From positions 1-64,000 of the forward strand of contig DASCMS010000052.1 in NCBI GenBank assembly GCA_036011085.1: 64,000 nt of DNA. Direction: 5' to 3'. The translations under genes and the position numbers were made by a program. Within the stretch, counting starts at the first letter, position 1. The number at the start of each line of letters is the position of its first letter. This stretch comes from UBA8231 sp036011085. Lineage in GTDB: Bacteria; Latescibacterota; UBA2968; UBA8231. Positions 49,404-59,523 of this stretch are shown here, in pieces. The notes under the pieces were generated by a model. The model searched no databases and was not told the origin of the DNA. It saw nothing but the letters and a program-made list of their open reading frames with translations.

Positions 49404-50899
49404 TGCGACGCCTCGTCGTCATCCTCTGCTTCATCTGCTGCTCTACCGCACACCCTTCGGTGGCGACGGAAGTGCCCCTGCCGCTGCACCCCGTGACCAT
49501 CGACGGCGATCTGCATGAATGGGGGAATGCGGCTTGGATCGGGGTTGAACCGGCAGGGGACGGTATCGGCCTGCGGGGCGTATTCCAGGACGGTGACGAT
49601 CACGACGCCGTCGTTCTCGTGCAGTGGGATGCCGAGGCTCTCTACGTTGCGGCGGCCGTGACGGATGACACTCTCGACGCCGGGCAGGTGTCTCCCGACC
49701 AGCGGGAGTGGCAGGGATCAGGGGGACAACGCAAGGACCGCGTGTTCTATTACGACCACATGAAGGTTTTCCTCCGGGAGCCCGGCGTCAGCGCCGGATA
49801 CAATCTGTGGTTTGCCCCGCGAACAGGGGACGGAGAGCTCTACTGGTGGGGAGGGCGTCAGCGGCAACCCGAGATGGTGCGTCCACCGATACGTGTCGCC
49901 GCCCTCAGTCGCGGTGAGGTACGAACCTTTGAGATGGCCATTCCCTGGGACTGGATGGAGGCCTATCCGCAGCCGGGCGACCGCTTTGACGCCATGTTCC
50001 TGTTCACCGACTCCGACCGGCCAGGGGAGGATGTGGCCATCAAGATTTCCCGCGAGGAGGACCGTTGGATCTGGTGGCAGGGCAAACTGGAGCTGACCGG
50101 TCAACCCCAGGAGTTGAGACCGCGCCCCGAACCTGAACCGACGAGACGGGAAGAACCCGCCCCGGAGGCCGGGCCTTCCCTGGATCCACGGATCACCGAG
50201 GCCATCGCCCGCGCCAGAGACGCCGAGGCCGCTGAAGAGGCCCGGGCAGAAAGCACCGCGGCCGTTGCCAGGCAGGCAGCCGCCTCCGTGGCACGCCCTA
50301 CGGCGACAGGGGCCGCCGTCACATCGACGGGGCGGGAGACCCCCTCCGAGGAAGGTGAGGTCGCCTCCTCGGCGGCGAGATCGACCACCGGATCCTTGCG
50401 GGCGCGGCTGAACCGGAAGCTGCTGGCACGCCGCGAAGGGGTGCGGGCGCCCGAGTACTTGCGTGCCCTCGAACGCGATCCGGATCTGTCAGATGCTCAG
50501 ATCGACACGTTCTACGCCGTGATTCACCGACAGCTGAGCCGGGTTGTCGAGCAGCGGATCACGAGCCGGGTCGACTTCTTCGTCGTCGACATGGCGACGG
50601 CGGCAGGGTGTCGGCGGGACCAGTCGCGCAAGTATCTGGTCGATTTATTAGGGAGGCTCTCCGGGGCTCACGACGAGGACGCCAGCCGCTGGATCACCGC
50701 GGCGGCGACGGTGGCGGGGGTCGAGGATGCGGCGGCGTCTGCTTTCGTCCGCGAGATCGCCCACCGCGCCGGTGCCGTGTTCGCCGAGCGGGGCATCACG
50801 ACGTCCGCTGAGCTGATCAAGCGCGGTCGCAAGGAGAGCGGGCTCGAGGAGGACGGGTCATACGCCCTCATCGGCGCTCTGCTGGGACTCTCGCCGTAG
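49403..50899 (+). CDS. Secreted CBM9-like protein with novel helical C-terminus
   Basis: A 498-residue protein. Residues 1-22 form a signal peptide (RRLVVILCFICCSTAHPSVA). Residues about 28-235 match the carbohydrate-binding CBM9/DOMON-like pattern: VTIDGDLHEWGNAAWI, LVQWDAEALYVAAAVTDDTLD, YYDHMKVFLREPG, FEMAIPWDWM. A Pro/Glu-rich then Ala-rich linker spans about 235-330. Residues about 330-498 form a helical domain I do not recognise (YLRALERDPDLSDAQIDTFY, FFVVDMATAAGCRRDQSRKYL). It is probably exported to bind glycans or heme-like ligands. It overlaps the deaminase stop by one base, and the broken histidine kinase starts 51 bp downstream in the same frame. Confidence 0.7.
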   Translation: MRRLVVILCFICCSTAHPSVATEVPLPLHPVTIDGDLHEWGNAAWIGVEPAGDGIGLRGVFQDGDDHDAVVLVQWDAEALYVAAAVTDDTLDAGQVSPDQREWQGSGGQRKDRVFYYDHMKVFLREPGVSAGYNLWFAPRTGDGELYWWGGRQRQPEMVRPPIRVAALSRGEVRTFEMAIPWDWMEAYPQPGDRFDAMFLFTDSDRPGEDVAIKISREEDRWIWWQGKLELTGQPQELRPRPEPEPTRREEPAPEAGPSLDPRITEAIARARDAEAAEEARAESTAAVARQAAASVARPTATGAAVTSTGRETPSEEGEVASSAARSTTGSLRARLNRKLLARREGVRAPEYLRALERDPDLSDAQIDTFYAVIHRQLSRVVEQRITSRVDFFVVDMATAAGCRRDQSRKYLVDLLGRLSGAHDEDASRWITAAATVAGVEDAAASAFVREIAHRAGAVFAERGITTSAELIKRGRKESGLEEDGSYALIGALLGLSP

Positions 50900-50950
50900 A
50901 GCTCCGTTCCAGTTCGCCAGATTGCGCTGGATTTCCTTCTTTTTGATGCC

Positions 50951-53900
50951 ATGAAGGAGCTCGGCGAAATAAGGCGTCAATTCAAGGCGCTCGATGATGA
51001 ACTGCACGCCATCGTCGATGCCGTTCCCGATATCATCTACCGGGTCGACGCAGAAGGATGAATTCTCTTCATCAATGAGGCCGTGCGCGAGTATGGCCTC
51101 GACCCGGCCGAGCTGATCGGCACCAGTCTTTTCGATCTGATCCATCCCGAGGATCGCGAAAGGGCACGCCACCGCGTCGACGATCGCCGTACCGGCGAAC
51201 GCAGCACACGGTCCTTCGAGCTGCGTCTCGTTTTCGCTGACAACAAGAGCATGCCCTTCGAATGGAATGAGTCGGATACCACCCGGCCCCTGGTGCAGAT
51301 CGATGCCGAGGGTGTGTACTCCTCCGACCGACCAAGCTCGGCGGATTTCCTCTACACCCAGGGCGTGGCGCGGAATATCAGTGCGCGGCAGGCGGAGGAA
51401 TCCTCGCTGGAGGACATGCGGCGCGAGATGACCCGGCGGATGGGCGCGCACGCAATGCAGATCCGTGCCGCCTATCGGCAGCTGCAGGTGCAACTCGAGG
51501 AGCGCGAACGCCACGAGGCCGAAACTGAGGCCATACAGCGGATCCGGGACGAGATCTGGCGTATGGTCGAACCGGAACAGGTGGACGAAGTACTCCGCGC
51601 TATCGGTGGCAGTCTTCGCGATCTGGGCGTCAACTTCCACGGCATCAGCATCAACCATGTGGACGAGAGTACCGGCCAGGTCGGTTTCTACTCCTTCGAG
51701 GACGACCGCGGCGGGTGGTCGGTTTCGGAGGATGCAGGGGAGAACCTGCGGGTCATGGAGTTCATGAAGGCGGGCGTCCCTGCGTATCGGCCGGATCTGC
51801 ACATCGACGACCCCTGGGGCGAGCTCGAACTGATTGAGGCCGGTTGGGGACCGCCCATCCGATCCGTCATCGACGTACCCTTTGAGTCGGGCACGTTCGC
51901 CATCAACAGTCGTGAAGCCGACGCCTTTCCCGAGCGCGAGCAGGCACTGCTGAGCCGGATGACGGGCCTCCTTCAGGAGGGGTTCCACCGGGTACGCGAC
52001 CTGCAGGCTCTGCGAGAGCGCTCGCGTGAGGCTGAGCGTCTGGCCGCCGAACGGCAGGATGCCCTGAGGAAAGAGGTCGTGCTGAGCCGTGCGCGCGACC
52101 AGATCCTTTCAATGCACAGCTTGCGGGACGGGCCGCAGCACAGAGACATGATGGCCGCACTGCGTGATCTGGGTGTGCCGGTGGACGGATTGTCCGTACA
52201 GTTTCCTGCCAGTACACCCGGTCACTACGACACCTACTACACCTCTGATTTTCCCGTGCCGGCAGAAAGCCTGCCACTCGACGACTATCCGTGGGTCCGG
52301 CAGGTGTGGGAGACGGGAAGGTCGGTCGTCGTGGGGCCCGAGCAGCTCAGAGATTCGGCGTTTGAAGACTGGGAGACGTATTGCCTCGTGGAGGCGCCGT
52401 TGCCTGGTGGCGGCTCACTGGGTGTCAGTCGCCAGGATGGTGGCACCTTCACCGACGACATGATCCAGACCGTGGAGTCTTTTGCCGGTGTCGTCGCCGC
52501 GGGCTTCCAACGGCTGCGGGACTTCGGGCGTCTCGAGGAGAGCGAGGAGCGATACCGGCACATGCTGGAGAATCTACCCCTTGCTGTCGTTTACTCGCTG
52601 CTGGACGGGACGATTCTCTACTCGAATCCGATGGCCCGGACCATGTACGGATACACCGAAGAAGAATGGAAGGGAGTCACCGGCGAGCAGCTCTACGTCA
52701 ATCCACAGGACCGGGCGGAGTTGATGCGGACGGTACAGGGGCAACAGCATACCGAGTTCGGTTATGCCATGCGTCACAAGAGCGGACGTGAGATCTGGGT
52801 ACGGGGTCTGTTGACCCTCGTGGCGAATCCGGCAACCGGTCGCCAGGAGATTCACGGGTTTACCGAGGATGTTACCGAACGCAAGGAGATGGAAGCGCAA
52901 AACGCGTTGCTGGAAGAGCAGCTGCGCCAGTCGCAGAAAATGGAGGCAGTGGGCCAGTTGACGGCAGGCATCGCCCACAACTTCAACAACATGCTGCAGG
53001 GCATCTCCGGGAACCTGCAGCTGGCCATCCTCGATGCCGAGGGCGAGATGGGGCACCGGCTCGCCGACGCTGACCGGGTGACGCACCGGGCGGCGGACAT
53101 GATTCGCCAGTTGATGGTGTTTGCCCGTCAGGGAATCAAGCCCGCCATACGGAGTGTCCAGCTGAGACCTATCGTGCAGAACACGATCGAGATCTGCCGT
53201 CGCACCTTCGATCGCAAGATCGCCATCGAGACCGATCTCGAGGAAGAGATTCACGTCGTCGGCGATCCCGGTCTGCTGCAGCAGGTGCTCCTCAACATAC
53301 TGATCAACTCCCGTGATGCCGTGTACGACGGCGGGACAGAGTCGCCCCTCATCCGCCTGCGGGCCGAGATCGTACACGTTTCGGGCGAGGAGGCATCGGA
53401 CCACCTCGACGCGACCGAAGGACCTCACGTGGAGGTCCAGATCCGTGACAACGGCATCGGCATGGATAGCGAGACCCAGCGGCACATCTTCGAGCCCTTC
53501 TTCACCACCAAGCCCGTCGATCGAGGCACCGGCCTCGGTCTGGCGACCGTGTAGGGGATCGTCAGCCAGCACGAGGGCTGGATGACGTGTGAGAGTGAGC
53601 CTGAAGTCGGCACCACATTCCGCATCTACCTGCCTGTCGGCCGCGCCCAGGACAGTGCCGACGAGACAGCCGTCACCAGGCCGACCGGCCCAGGCGCTCA
53701 GAAGGCTCTTCTGATCATCGATGACGAGGAGATCGTGCGGGTGACGACGAGCCGGCTTCTCGAAGTACAGGGCTATCGTGTCCTGGTCGCCGACAGTGGC
53801 GCTGCCGGCATCGAGATCGTCTCCAGCCAGGAGCCGATCGACCTGGTCCTGCTCGACATGTCCATGCCTGCCATGTCAGGGCAGGAGGTGCTGATCGAGA

Positions 53901-54052
53901 TGCGCCGGCTGCGACCTGAGATCAAGGTCGTCATCTTCACCGGGTATACCACAGCGGACGAAGAGGTGTCGGGGGCCGACGGCGTGGTGCAGAAGCCGGT
54001 CACCATGCGGGAGCTGTTGACACGTATCGAGCAGATCCTCGACCCGGATTGA
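50951..54052 (+). pseudogene. Hybrid sensor histidine kinase interrupted by two in-frame stops
   Basis: One frame from ATG 50951 to TGA 54050-54052 encodes about 1033 residues, broken by TGA at 51059-51061 (codon 37) and TAG at 53552-53554 (codon 868), with no frameshift. An N-terminal PAS domain spans the first stop (AVPDIIYRVDAEG, stop, ILFINEAVREYG). GAF-like segments and a second PAS (YSLLDGTILYSNPMARTMYGY) follow. QLTAGIAHNFNNML has the phospho-His (H676), and the ATPase includes NILINSRDAV, IRDNGIGMD and GTGLGLATV. The second stop falls exactly where ATVYGIV is expected. A receiver follows (LLIIDDEE, phospho-Asp about D969, LLDMSMP). A decaying gene, readthrough or consensus error are all possible. 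Confidence 0.8.
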
Positions 54053-55131
54053 TCTGTCGCACCGAAACAGTGCTGGCCGAGTACTGTGAGTCCGGCGCCC
54101 ATACGGGTGCCCTGCTGTCGATGTCGCTCTCAGGCCGGTTGGTGCAGTGGTCGTCCGGGGAGATGCGTCCCGGCGTACCGATGACCCCGGATGTCGTGAT
54201 CCCCTGGCTGTCGGCCGGCAAGCTACTCACGGCAACGGCCGTGGCTCAACTCTGGGAGCAGGGAAAACTCGGATTGGACGACACCGTGGTGAGATGGGTG
54301 CCGGCATTCGCGGACCGGGGCAAGGAAAGCATCACGCTGCGGCACGTGCTGACCCACACCGGCGGGTTCCGCTCCATGTTCGACCTGGACGGACGGGCCG
54401 ACTCATCCCAGGATGCGGTGCAGCGGATCTGCGCCAGTCGTCTCGAGCGAGACTGGGTACCGGGCCGTCGCGCCGCGTACCAGGCGCGTTCCGGGTGGCA
54501 GATTCTCGGAGAGGTGGTGCGCCAGGTTTCCGGGGTTGCTCCGGAAGAGTACGTGACCGAACACGTGCTCCGTCCCGCGGGGATGGCACAGACCTGGTTG
54601 TGGGCTTCTGCAGACGTGGCCGACACCCTCGGCGATCGTCTGGCGCCTCTGTTCGACACCACAGGTTCGGAGCCGATTCCGGCAGGGGAGACAGGGGCGT
54701 CATACTGCTCTCCCGGAGCTGGCGCCTGCGGCACGGTTGACGATCTGCGGCGGTTCTACGAAATGCTGCTGGCTGGTGGCATGGGTCCCGACGGTGACCG
54801 CGTGCTGCAGCCGGCGACGGTGGCGGCCATGGTCCAGCGGCACAGGGAGGGACTGATGGACGAGTCTTTCCGCCACGTCATCGACTGGGGGCTGGGCTTC
54901 GTGCTGGACTCCAACCAACATGGCGCTGACACGGTGCCCTACGGCTATGGCCGACACTGTTCACACCGTACCTTCGGACACGGGGGAAGTCAGTGCTGCA
55001 CCGGGTTTGCCGATCCGGAACACGGACTGGCGGTCGCCATGATCGTCAACGGACGCCCTGGCGAGGCAGCCCACGGGGAGCGTTTCCGCCGTGCACTGAG
55101 CGCGTTGTACGAGGATCTGGGACTCAGATAG
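54049..55131 (+). CDS. Beta-lactamase-fold serine hydrolase (class C/esterase-like)
   Basis: A 360-residue serine hydrolase. WLSAGKLLTATAVAQL carries the SxxK motif (S55, K58), YQARSGWQILGEVV supplies the tyrosine that stands for the YxN motif, and FGHGGSQCC is the HxG-type third motif. LRHVLTHTGGFRSMF is the conserved loop of the family. Such enzymes include class C beta-lactamases, D-aminopeptidases and esterases; without a signal peptide it is probably cytoplasmic and more likely an esterase or peptidase. TTG 54049 overlaps the stop of the kinase reading frame by three bases; it starts with ICRTETVLAEYCESG. Confidence 0.82.
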   Translation: MICRTETVLAEYCESGAHTGALLSMSLSGRLVQWSSGEMRPGVPMTPDVVIPWLSAGKLLTATAVAQLWEQGKLGLDDTVVRWVPAFADRGKESITLRHVLTHTGGFRSMFDLDGRADSSQDAVQRICASRLERDWVPGRRAAYQARSGWQILGEVVRQVSGVAPEEYVTEHVLRPAGMAQTWLWASADVADTLGDRLAPLFDTTGSEPIPAGETGASYCSPGAGACGTVDDLRRFYEMLLAGGMGPDGDRVLQPATVAAMVQRHREGLMDESFRHVIDWGLGFVLDSNQHGADTVPYGYGRHCSHRTFGHGGSQCCTGFADPEHGLAVAMIVNGRPGEAAHGERFRRALSALYEDLGLR

Positions 55132-55166
55132 AGGACGGCAATCGAGACCATGGTGGGAGAGACAGC

Positions 55167-56801
<1,635 letters not shown>

Positions 56802-57722
56802 ATGGCGCGGATCCACGTCGCCGGCAACACCGTGCTAGACATCGTAGCCCACGGTGGGCCTCTCACCGAAGCCGGGGCGGACGGTTGGGGGGCGAACGTG
56901 CAGCTCCTCGACGAGCCGGTCACAGTGACACTTGGCGGGTGTGGCGCCGCGCCCGCGTACCTGCTGTCGCGGCTGGGGCATTCGGTGACGCTGTCGACGA
57001 ATCTTGGCGACGATTCATTCGGCATGCTGCTCGCCGGCTGGTTGCGGCAGGCAGGTGTCGTGCTCGACCCGGAGCCTGCCGCCGGGACCGCGTCGGCGAC
57101 GCACGTGATCCATGTCAGTGGCAGCGAGCGTCAGTCATCCTACTACCGGGGTGGTCCCGTGGACTGGGCCGCCGGTTCGCCACTTGGGTCGTCGGACTGG
57201 TATGTGGCCTCCGGATACGGTGCCGTCGGTGCCGATGACCTGCGCCGGTTGACCGAAGTATGTGTGAGATTGCGGGATTCCGGCATCCGGGTGTTGTTTG
57301 ATCCCAGCCCATGGTTTTCGGGCCGGGTGGAGAGAGCCGACATGCTGCGGTTGTGGTCCGCGGTTGATGTGCTGTCAGGTACCGAGGAAGAACTGGCTGT
57401 CTGGGTGCCGGGCATCGACGACGCAGCCGGTATGGCGCGGGCGGCAGTAGATTCAGGCCCGAGCCTCGTGGTGGTGAAACGTGGTGCGGCTGGCGCCGCC
57501 TGGGCCACGGCGCAGGATCAGGGCCAGGTGGCGACTCGACAGGTGGAGGGCAACAGCGTGGGTGCGGGGGACTGCTTCAACGCCCAGCTCGTCGACGGGC
57601 TGGCCCGAGGCGAGTCACCCGGAACAGCAGTTGCCGCAGCAGTAGAAACAGCGACGAAGGTGGTGGAGGCCGGCAGGGGAGTTCTGGGTCTGTATCCACC
57701 GTCCCCTCAAGGAGAAGGATAA
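56802..57722 (+). CDS. PfkB-family carbohydrate kinase
   Basis: A 306-residue ribokinase-fold kinase. HVAGNTVLDIVAHGGPL is the N-terminal strand and substrate loop, VTLGGCGAAPAYLLSRLG the GG motif of PfkB signature 1, and LVVVKRGAAGAAW is near the ATP site. EGNSVGAGDCFNAQLVDGL is signature 2, with the catalytic Asp in GAGD. It phosphorylates a sugar or nucleoside; lack of a distinctive lid prevents naming the substrate. ATG 56802 touches the stop of the ThDP gene. The sulfatase gene starts 9 bp after its stop, so desulfation and sugar phosphorylation may be linked. Confidence 0.85.
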   Translation: MARIHVAGNTVLDIVAHGGPLTEAGADGWGANVQLLDEPVTVTLGGCGAAPAYLLSRLGHSVTLSTNLGDDSFGMLLAGWLRQAGVVLDPEPAAGTASATHVIHVSGSERQSSYYRGGPVDWAAGSPLGSSDWYVASGYGAVGADDLRRLTEVCVRLRDSGIRVLFDPSPWFSGRVERADMLRLWSAVDVLSGTEEELAVWVPGIDDAAGMARAAVDSGPSLVVVKRGAAGAAWATAQDQGQVATRQVEGNSVGAGDCFNAQLVDGLARGESPGTAVAAAVETATKVVEAGRGVLGLYPPSPQGEG

Positions 57723-57730
57723 CGAGACAG

Positions 57731-59209
57731 ATGTCGCAGAATCCACCGAATGTCATCGTGATCATGACCGACCAGCAGAAGGCGACGTCGAGCCATCTGT
57801 GGGGCAACACCTTCTGCGAGACGCCGGCCCTGGCGTCCCTGGCCGGAGACGGCGTGCTGTTCGACTGTGCCGTCACGCCGCATCCGCTCTGCGGGCCGGC
57901 GCGTCAGTCTCTGTGGACGAGTCAGTTTCCCCATTCCCACGGAGGGCGTCGCAACCAGACGCTCATGTCCCCCCACGCCGTGCATGCCTTCCAGATCTGG
58001 AAGGAGGCGGGTTATCACAACGGACTGATCGGCAAGAATCACTGCTTCGAGACGGCCGAGGACCTGGCGCTGTTCGACACCTGGTGTGAGTGCGGCCACG
58101 GCGGCATCACGGAGCCTTCGACGAAGGGCATGGAGTGGTTCCGCCCACGTGCCGGCATCGACGCCGCCCACGCGGCACGCAAGAACATGACACCGCAGAG
58201 CCCACGATTTGCCTACGGCACCAACGACCTGCCGCTGGAGGACAGTGGTACAGGTCTTATCGCCGGGCAGACGGTGCGGTTTCTCGAAGAACACCAGAAC
58301 GATCCCTTCGCTCTGTGGGTGTCGTTCCCCGATCCCCACGAGCCCTGGGTGTGCCCCGAGAAGTATGCCGACATGTTTCCGGCGGATCGTGTCGAGATGC
58401 CGCCCTGGCGCCGGGACGAGTTCGCCGACCCGGAGACGGTGCCCGAGCGCAACCGGGTGCTGAACAAGATCCTCGGCTTCGACGACGACGACCCGGAAGA
58501 CATGATGGGTGTGCAGGGGGTCTACTACGGTATGGTCAAGTACCTCGACGACGGCCTTTCACAGATCACCGCTGCCCTCGACCGGCTGAACCTGCGGGAG
58601 AACACGATCGTCGTCTACTGCTCAGACCACGGCGACTTCATGGGCGAGCACGGCATGCAGTGCAAGGGGGGCGTGTTCTACGACTGCCTGACGCGCGTGC
58701 CCCTGGTTGTATCGTGGCCGGGGCAGGTCTCCGGCGGCGTGCGGGAGGACAGCCCGGTGAATCTGATCGACATCGTGCCCACCGTGCTGGGTCTGCAGGG
58801 CTTGGACGTGCCGCGGTCGATGCACGGGGAGCCGCTGCCATCGGTGGTGGAGGATGGGCCGGGCAGGGAAGTCACGTTCAGCGAGTACGGCGCCGGGGGG
58901 CCCGCCTTCACGATGGCAGATCTGGAGCAGATGGAGCAGCCGTACGGGCGGCGAGCGCTGATGAACTCGCTGCAGTGGCGTGAGGCGGAGGGCCGGCGCA
59001 AGATGGCGCGCACGCGGGAGTGGAAGTACGTGCACGATCCCATGGGGGACCTGGATGAGCTGTATGATTTGAAGAACGACCCCTGGGAGGTGACGAATGT
59101 GGCACACCTGGCTGAGCATACGGATGTGGTCGCGATGATGCGGGGGCATCTGGCGGACTGGTCGATTCGGACGGAGGACTCGCGGGCGGTGCCGATGCCG
59201 GTTTCTTGA
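57731..59209 (+). CDS. Type I sulfatase (arylsulfatase family)
   Basis: A 492-residue sulfatase. PNVIVIMTDQQKATSSHLWG provides the first metal Asp (TDQQ). HPLCGPARQSLWTSQFPH is the formylglycine signature C-x-P-x-R (CGPAR, C54-R58), so it needs a formylglycine-generating enzyme. GLIGKNHCF and WVSFPDPHEPW carry further active-site residues, and IVVYCSDHGDFMGEHGM holds the distal metal Asp/His. There is no obvious signal peptide at the chosen ATG, hence a cytoplasmic desulfation role is possible. Likely substrates are sulfated sugars or small choline- or phenol-type sulfates. Its last codons overlap the thrS promoter -35 box. Confidence 0.9.
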   Translation: MSQNPPNVIVIMTDQQKATSSHLWGNTFCETPALASLAGDGVLFDCAVTPHPLCGPARQSLWTSQFPHSHGGRRNQTLMSPHAVHAFQIWKEAGYHNGLIGKNHCFETAEDLALFDTWCECGHGGITEPSTKGMEWFRPRAGIDAAHAARKNMTPQSPRFAYGTNDLPLEDSGTGLIAGQTVRFLEEHQNDPFALWVSFPDPHEPWVCPEKYADMFPADRVEMPPWRRDEFADPETVPERNRVLNKILGFDDDDPEDMMGVQGVYYGMVKYLDDGLSQITAALDRLNLRENTIVVYCSDHGDFMGEHGMQCKGGVFYDCLTRVPLVVSWPGQVSGGVREDSPVNLIDIVPTVLGLQGLDVPRSMHGEPLPSVVEDGPGREVTFSEYGAGGPAFTMADLEQMEQPYGRRALMNSLQWREAEGRRKMARTREWKYVHDPMGDLDELYDLKNDPWEVTNVAHLAEHTDVVAMMRGHLADWSIRTEDSRAVPMPVS

Positions 59210-59235
59210 CATCCTCCAACCCCCCCGGCTATACT
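59206..59235 (+). promoter_or_regulatory. Sigma70-type promoter of the thrS-proS operon
   Basis: TTGACA (59206-59211), an 18-bp spacer and TATACT (59230-59235) give a near-consensus promoter, with a predicted start near 59242. The -35 box overlaps the sulfatase stop codon. The start lies about 280 nt before thrS, giving a long leader. Confidence 0.75.
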
Positions 59236-59283
59236 TAACTCGTTCCAACCGACCGAATTACCTTCAAGACGGAGTCAATCAGG

Positions 59284-59418
59284 ATGTCATACGACCGGAT
59301 CGTACAGGTCGCCGGAGTGGGCGGGATCGCCCTGCGCCGGATGACGTCCACCCCTACGACCACACCGCCCGCCACGGGTACTCGTGACGGACAGACGATG
59401 GTGGTGTTTCCGGGGTAA
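59284..59418 (+). CDS. Thr/Pro-rich leader peptide of the thrS operon
   Basis: A 44-codon ORF, ATG 59284 to TAA 59416-59418, preceded by GGAG (59271-59274) at 9-bp spacing. Residues 20-38 read MTSTPTTTPPATGTRDGQT: eight Thr and three Pro in 19 residues, with a fourth Pro near the end. Thr codons are ACG, ACC, ACA and ACT, so several tRNA-Thr species are covered. It lies between a strong promoter and an intrinsic terminator, with thrS and proS downstream. This is the layout of ribosome-mediated attenuation, as in the enterobacterial thr operon leader, but here it would control aminoacyl-tRNA synthetases. The peptide itself is probably without function. Confidence 0.75.
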   Translation: MSYDRIVQVAGVGGIALRRMTSTPTTTPPATGTRDGQTMVVFPG

Positions 59419-59454
59419 GACCCGATCTCGAACTGACATTGACGAGAAAGCCCG
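59350..59454 (+). promoter_or_regulatory. Candidate alternative RNA pairings (attenuator switch)
   Basis: By eye, Thr/Pro-codon DNA pairs with the end of the leader ORF: ACCCC 59350-59354 with GGGGT 59412-59416, and ACCAC 59359-59363 with GTGGT 59401-59405. If a stalled ribosome covers 59350-59363, the freed 3' segment can pair with the 5' terminator arm: CGGG 59411-59414 with CCCG 59451-59454, enclosing TCTCG 59426-59430 with CGAGA 59443-59447. That would block the terminator. The pairings are short and unproven. Confidence 0.45.
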
Positions 59455-59488
59455 CTGTCGACCGACATATCGACAGGGGGCTTTTTTT
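59447..59488 (+). terminator. Intrinsic terminator (attenuator) between leader ORF and thrS
   Basis: AAAGCCCGCTGTCGA (59447-59461) pairs with TCGACAGGGGGCTTT (59470-59484): a 15-bp stem with one G-G mismatch and an 8-base loop. Seven T follow (59482-59488). It lies 36 bp before thrS GTG 59524 and after the leader stop, so it would end transcription before thrS unless an alternative structure forms. Confidence 0.88.
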
Positions 59489-59523
59489 CATGGAATACTG
59501 GACTGGAGTGAGATAGAAACAGC

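Noticed and set aside
51059..51061. Selenocysteine insertion at the in-frame TGA
   Set aside because: The position is a variable PAS loop, not a redox Cys site, and no selenocysteine machinery is seen. A second stop of a different type (TAG) in the same gene also argues against it.
50951..54052. Genome-wide reassignment of TGA or TAG
   Set aside because: TGA, TAG and TAA all end normal-length genes in this window (for example TAG at 41290-41292 and 43965-43967, TGA after hom), so a changed genetic code is not supported.
53582..54052. Independent single-domain response regulator gene starting at ATG 53582
   Set aside because: The segment is in the same frame as the kinase and begins inside the ATPase domain (ESEPEVGTTFRIYLP), so it is the tail of the interrupted hybrid kinase.
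59236..59523. T-box riboswitch upstream of thrS
   Set aside because: I could not find the T-box bulge sequence or stem I layout. The Thr-rich ORF and a simple terminator explain the leader better.
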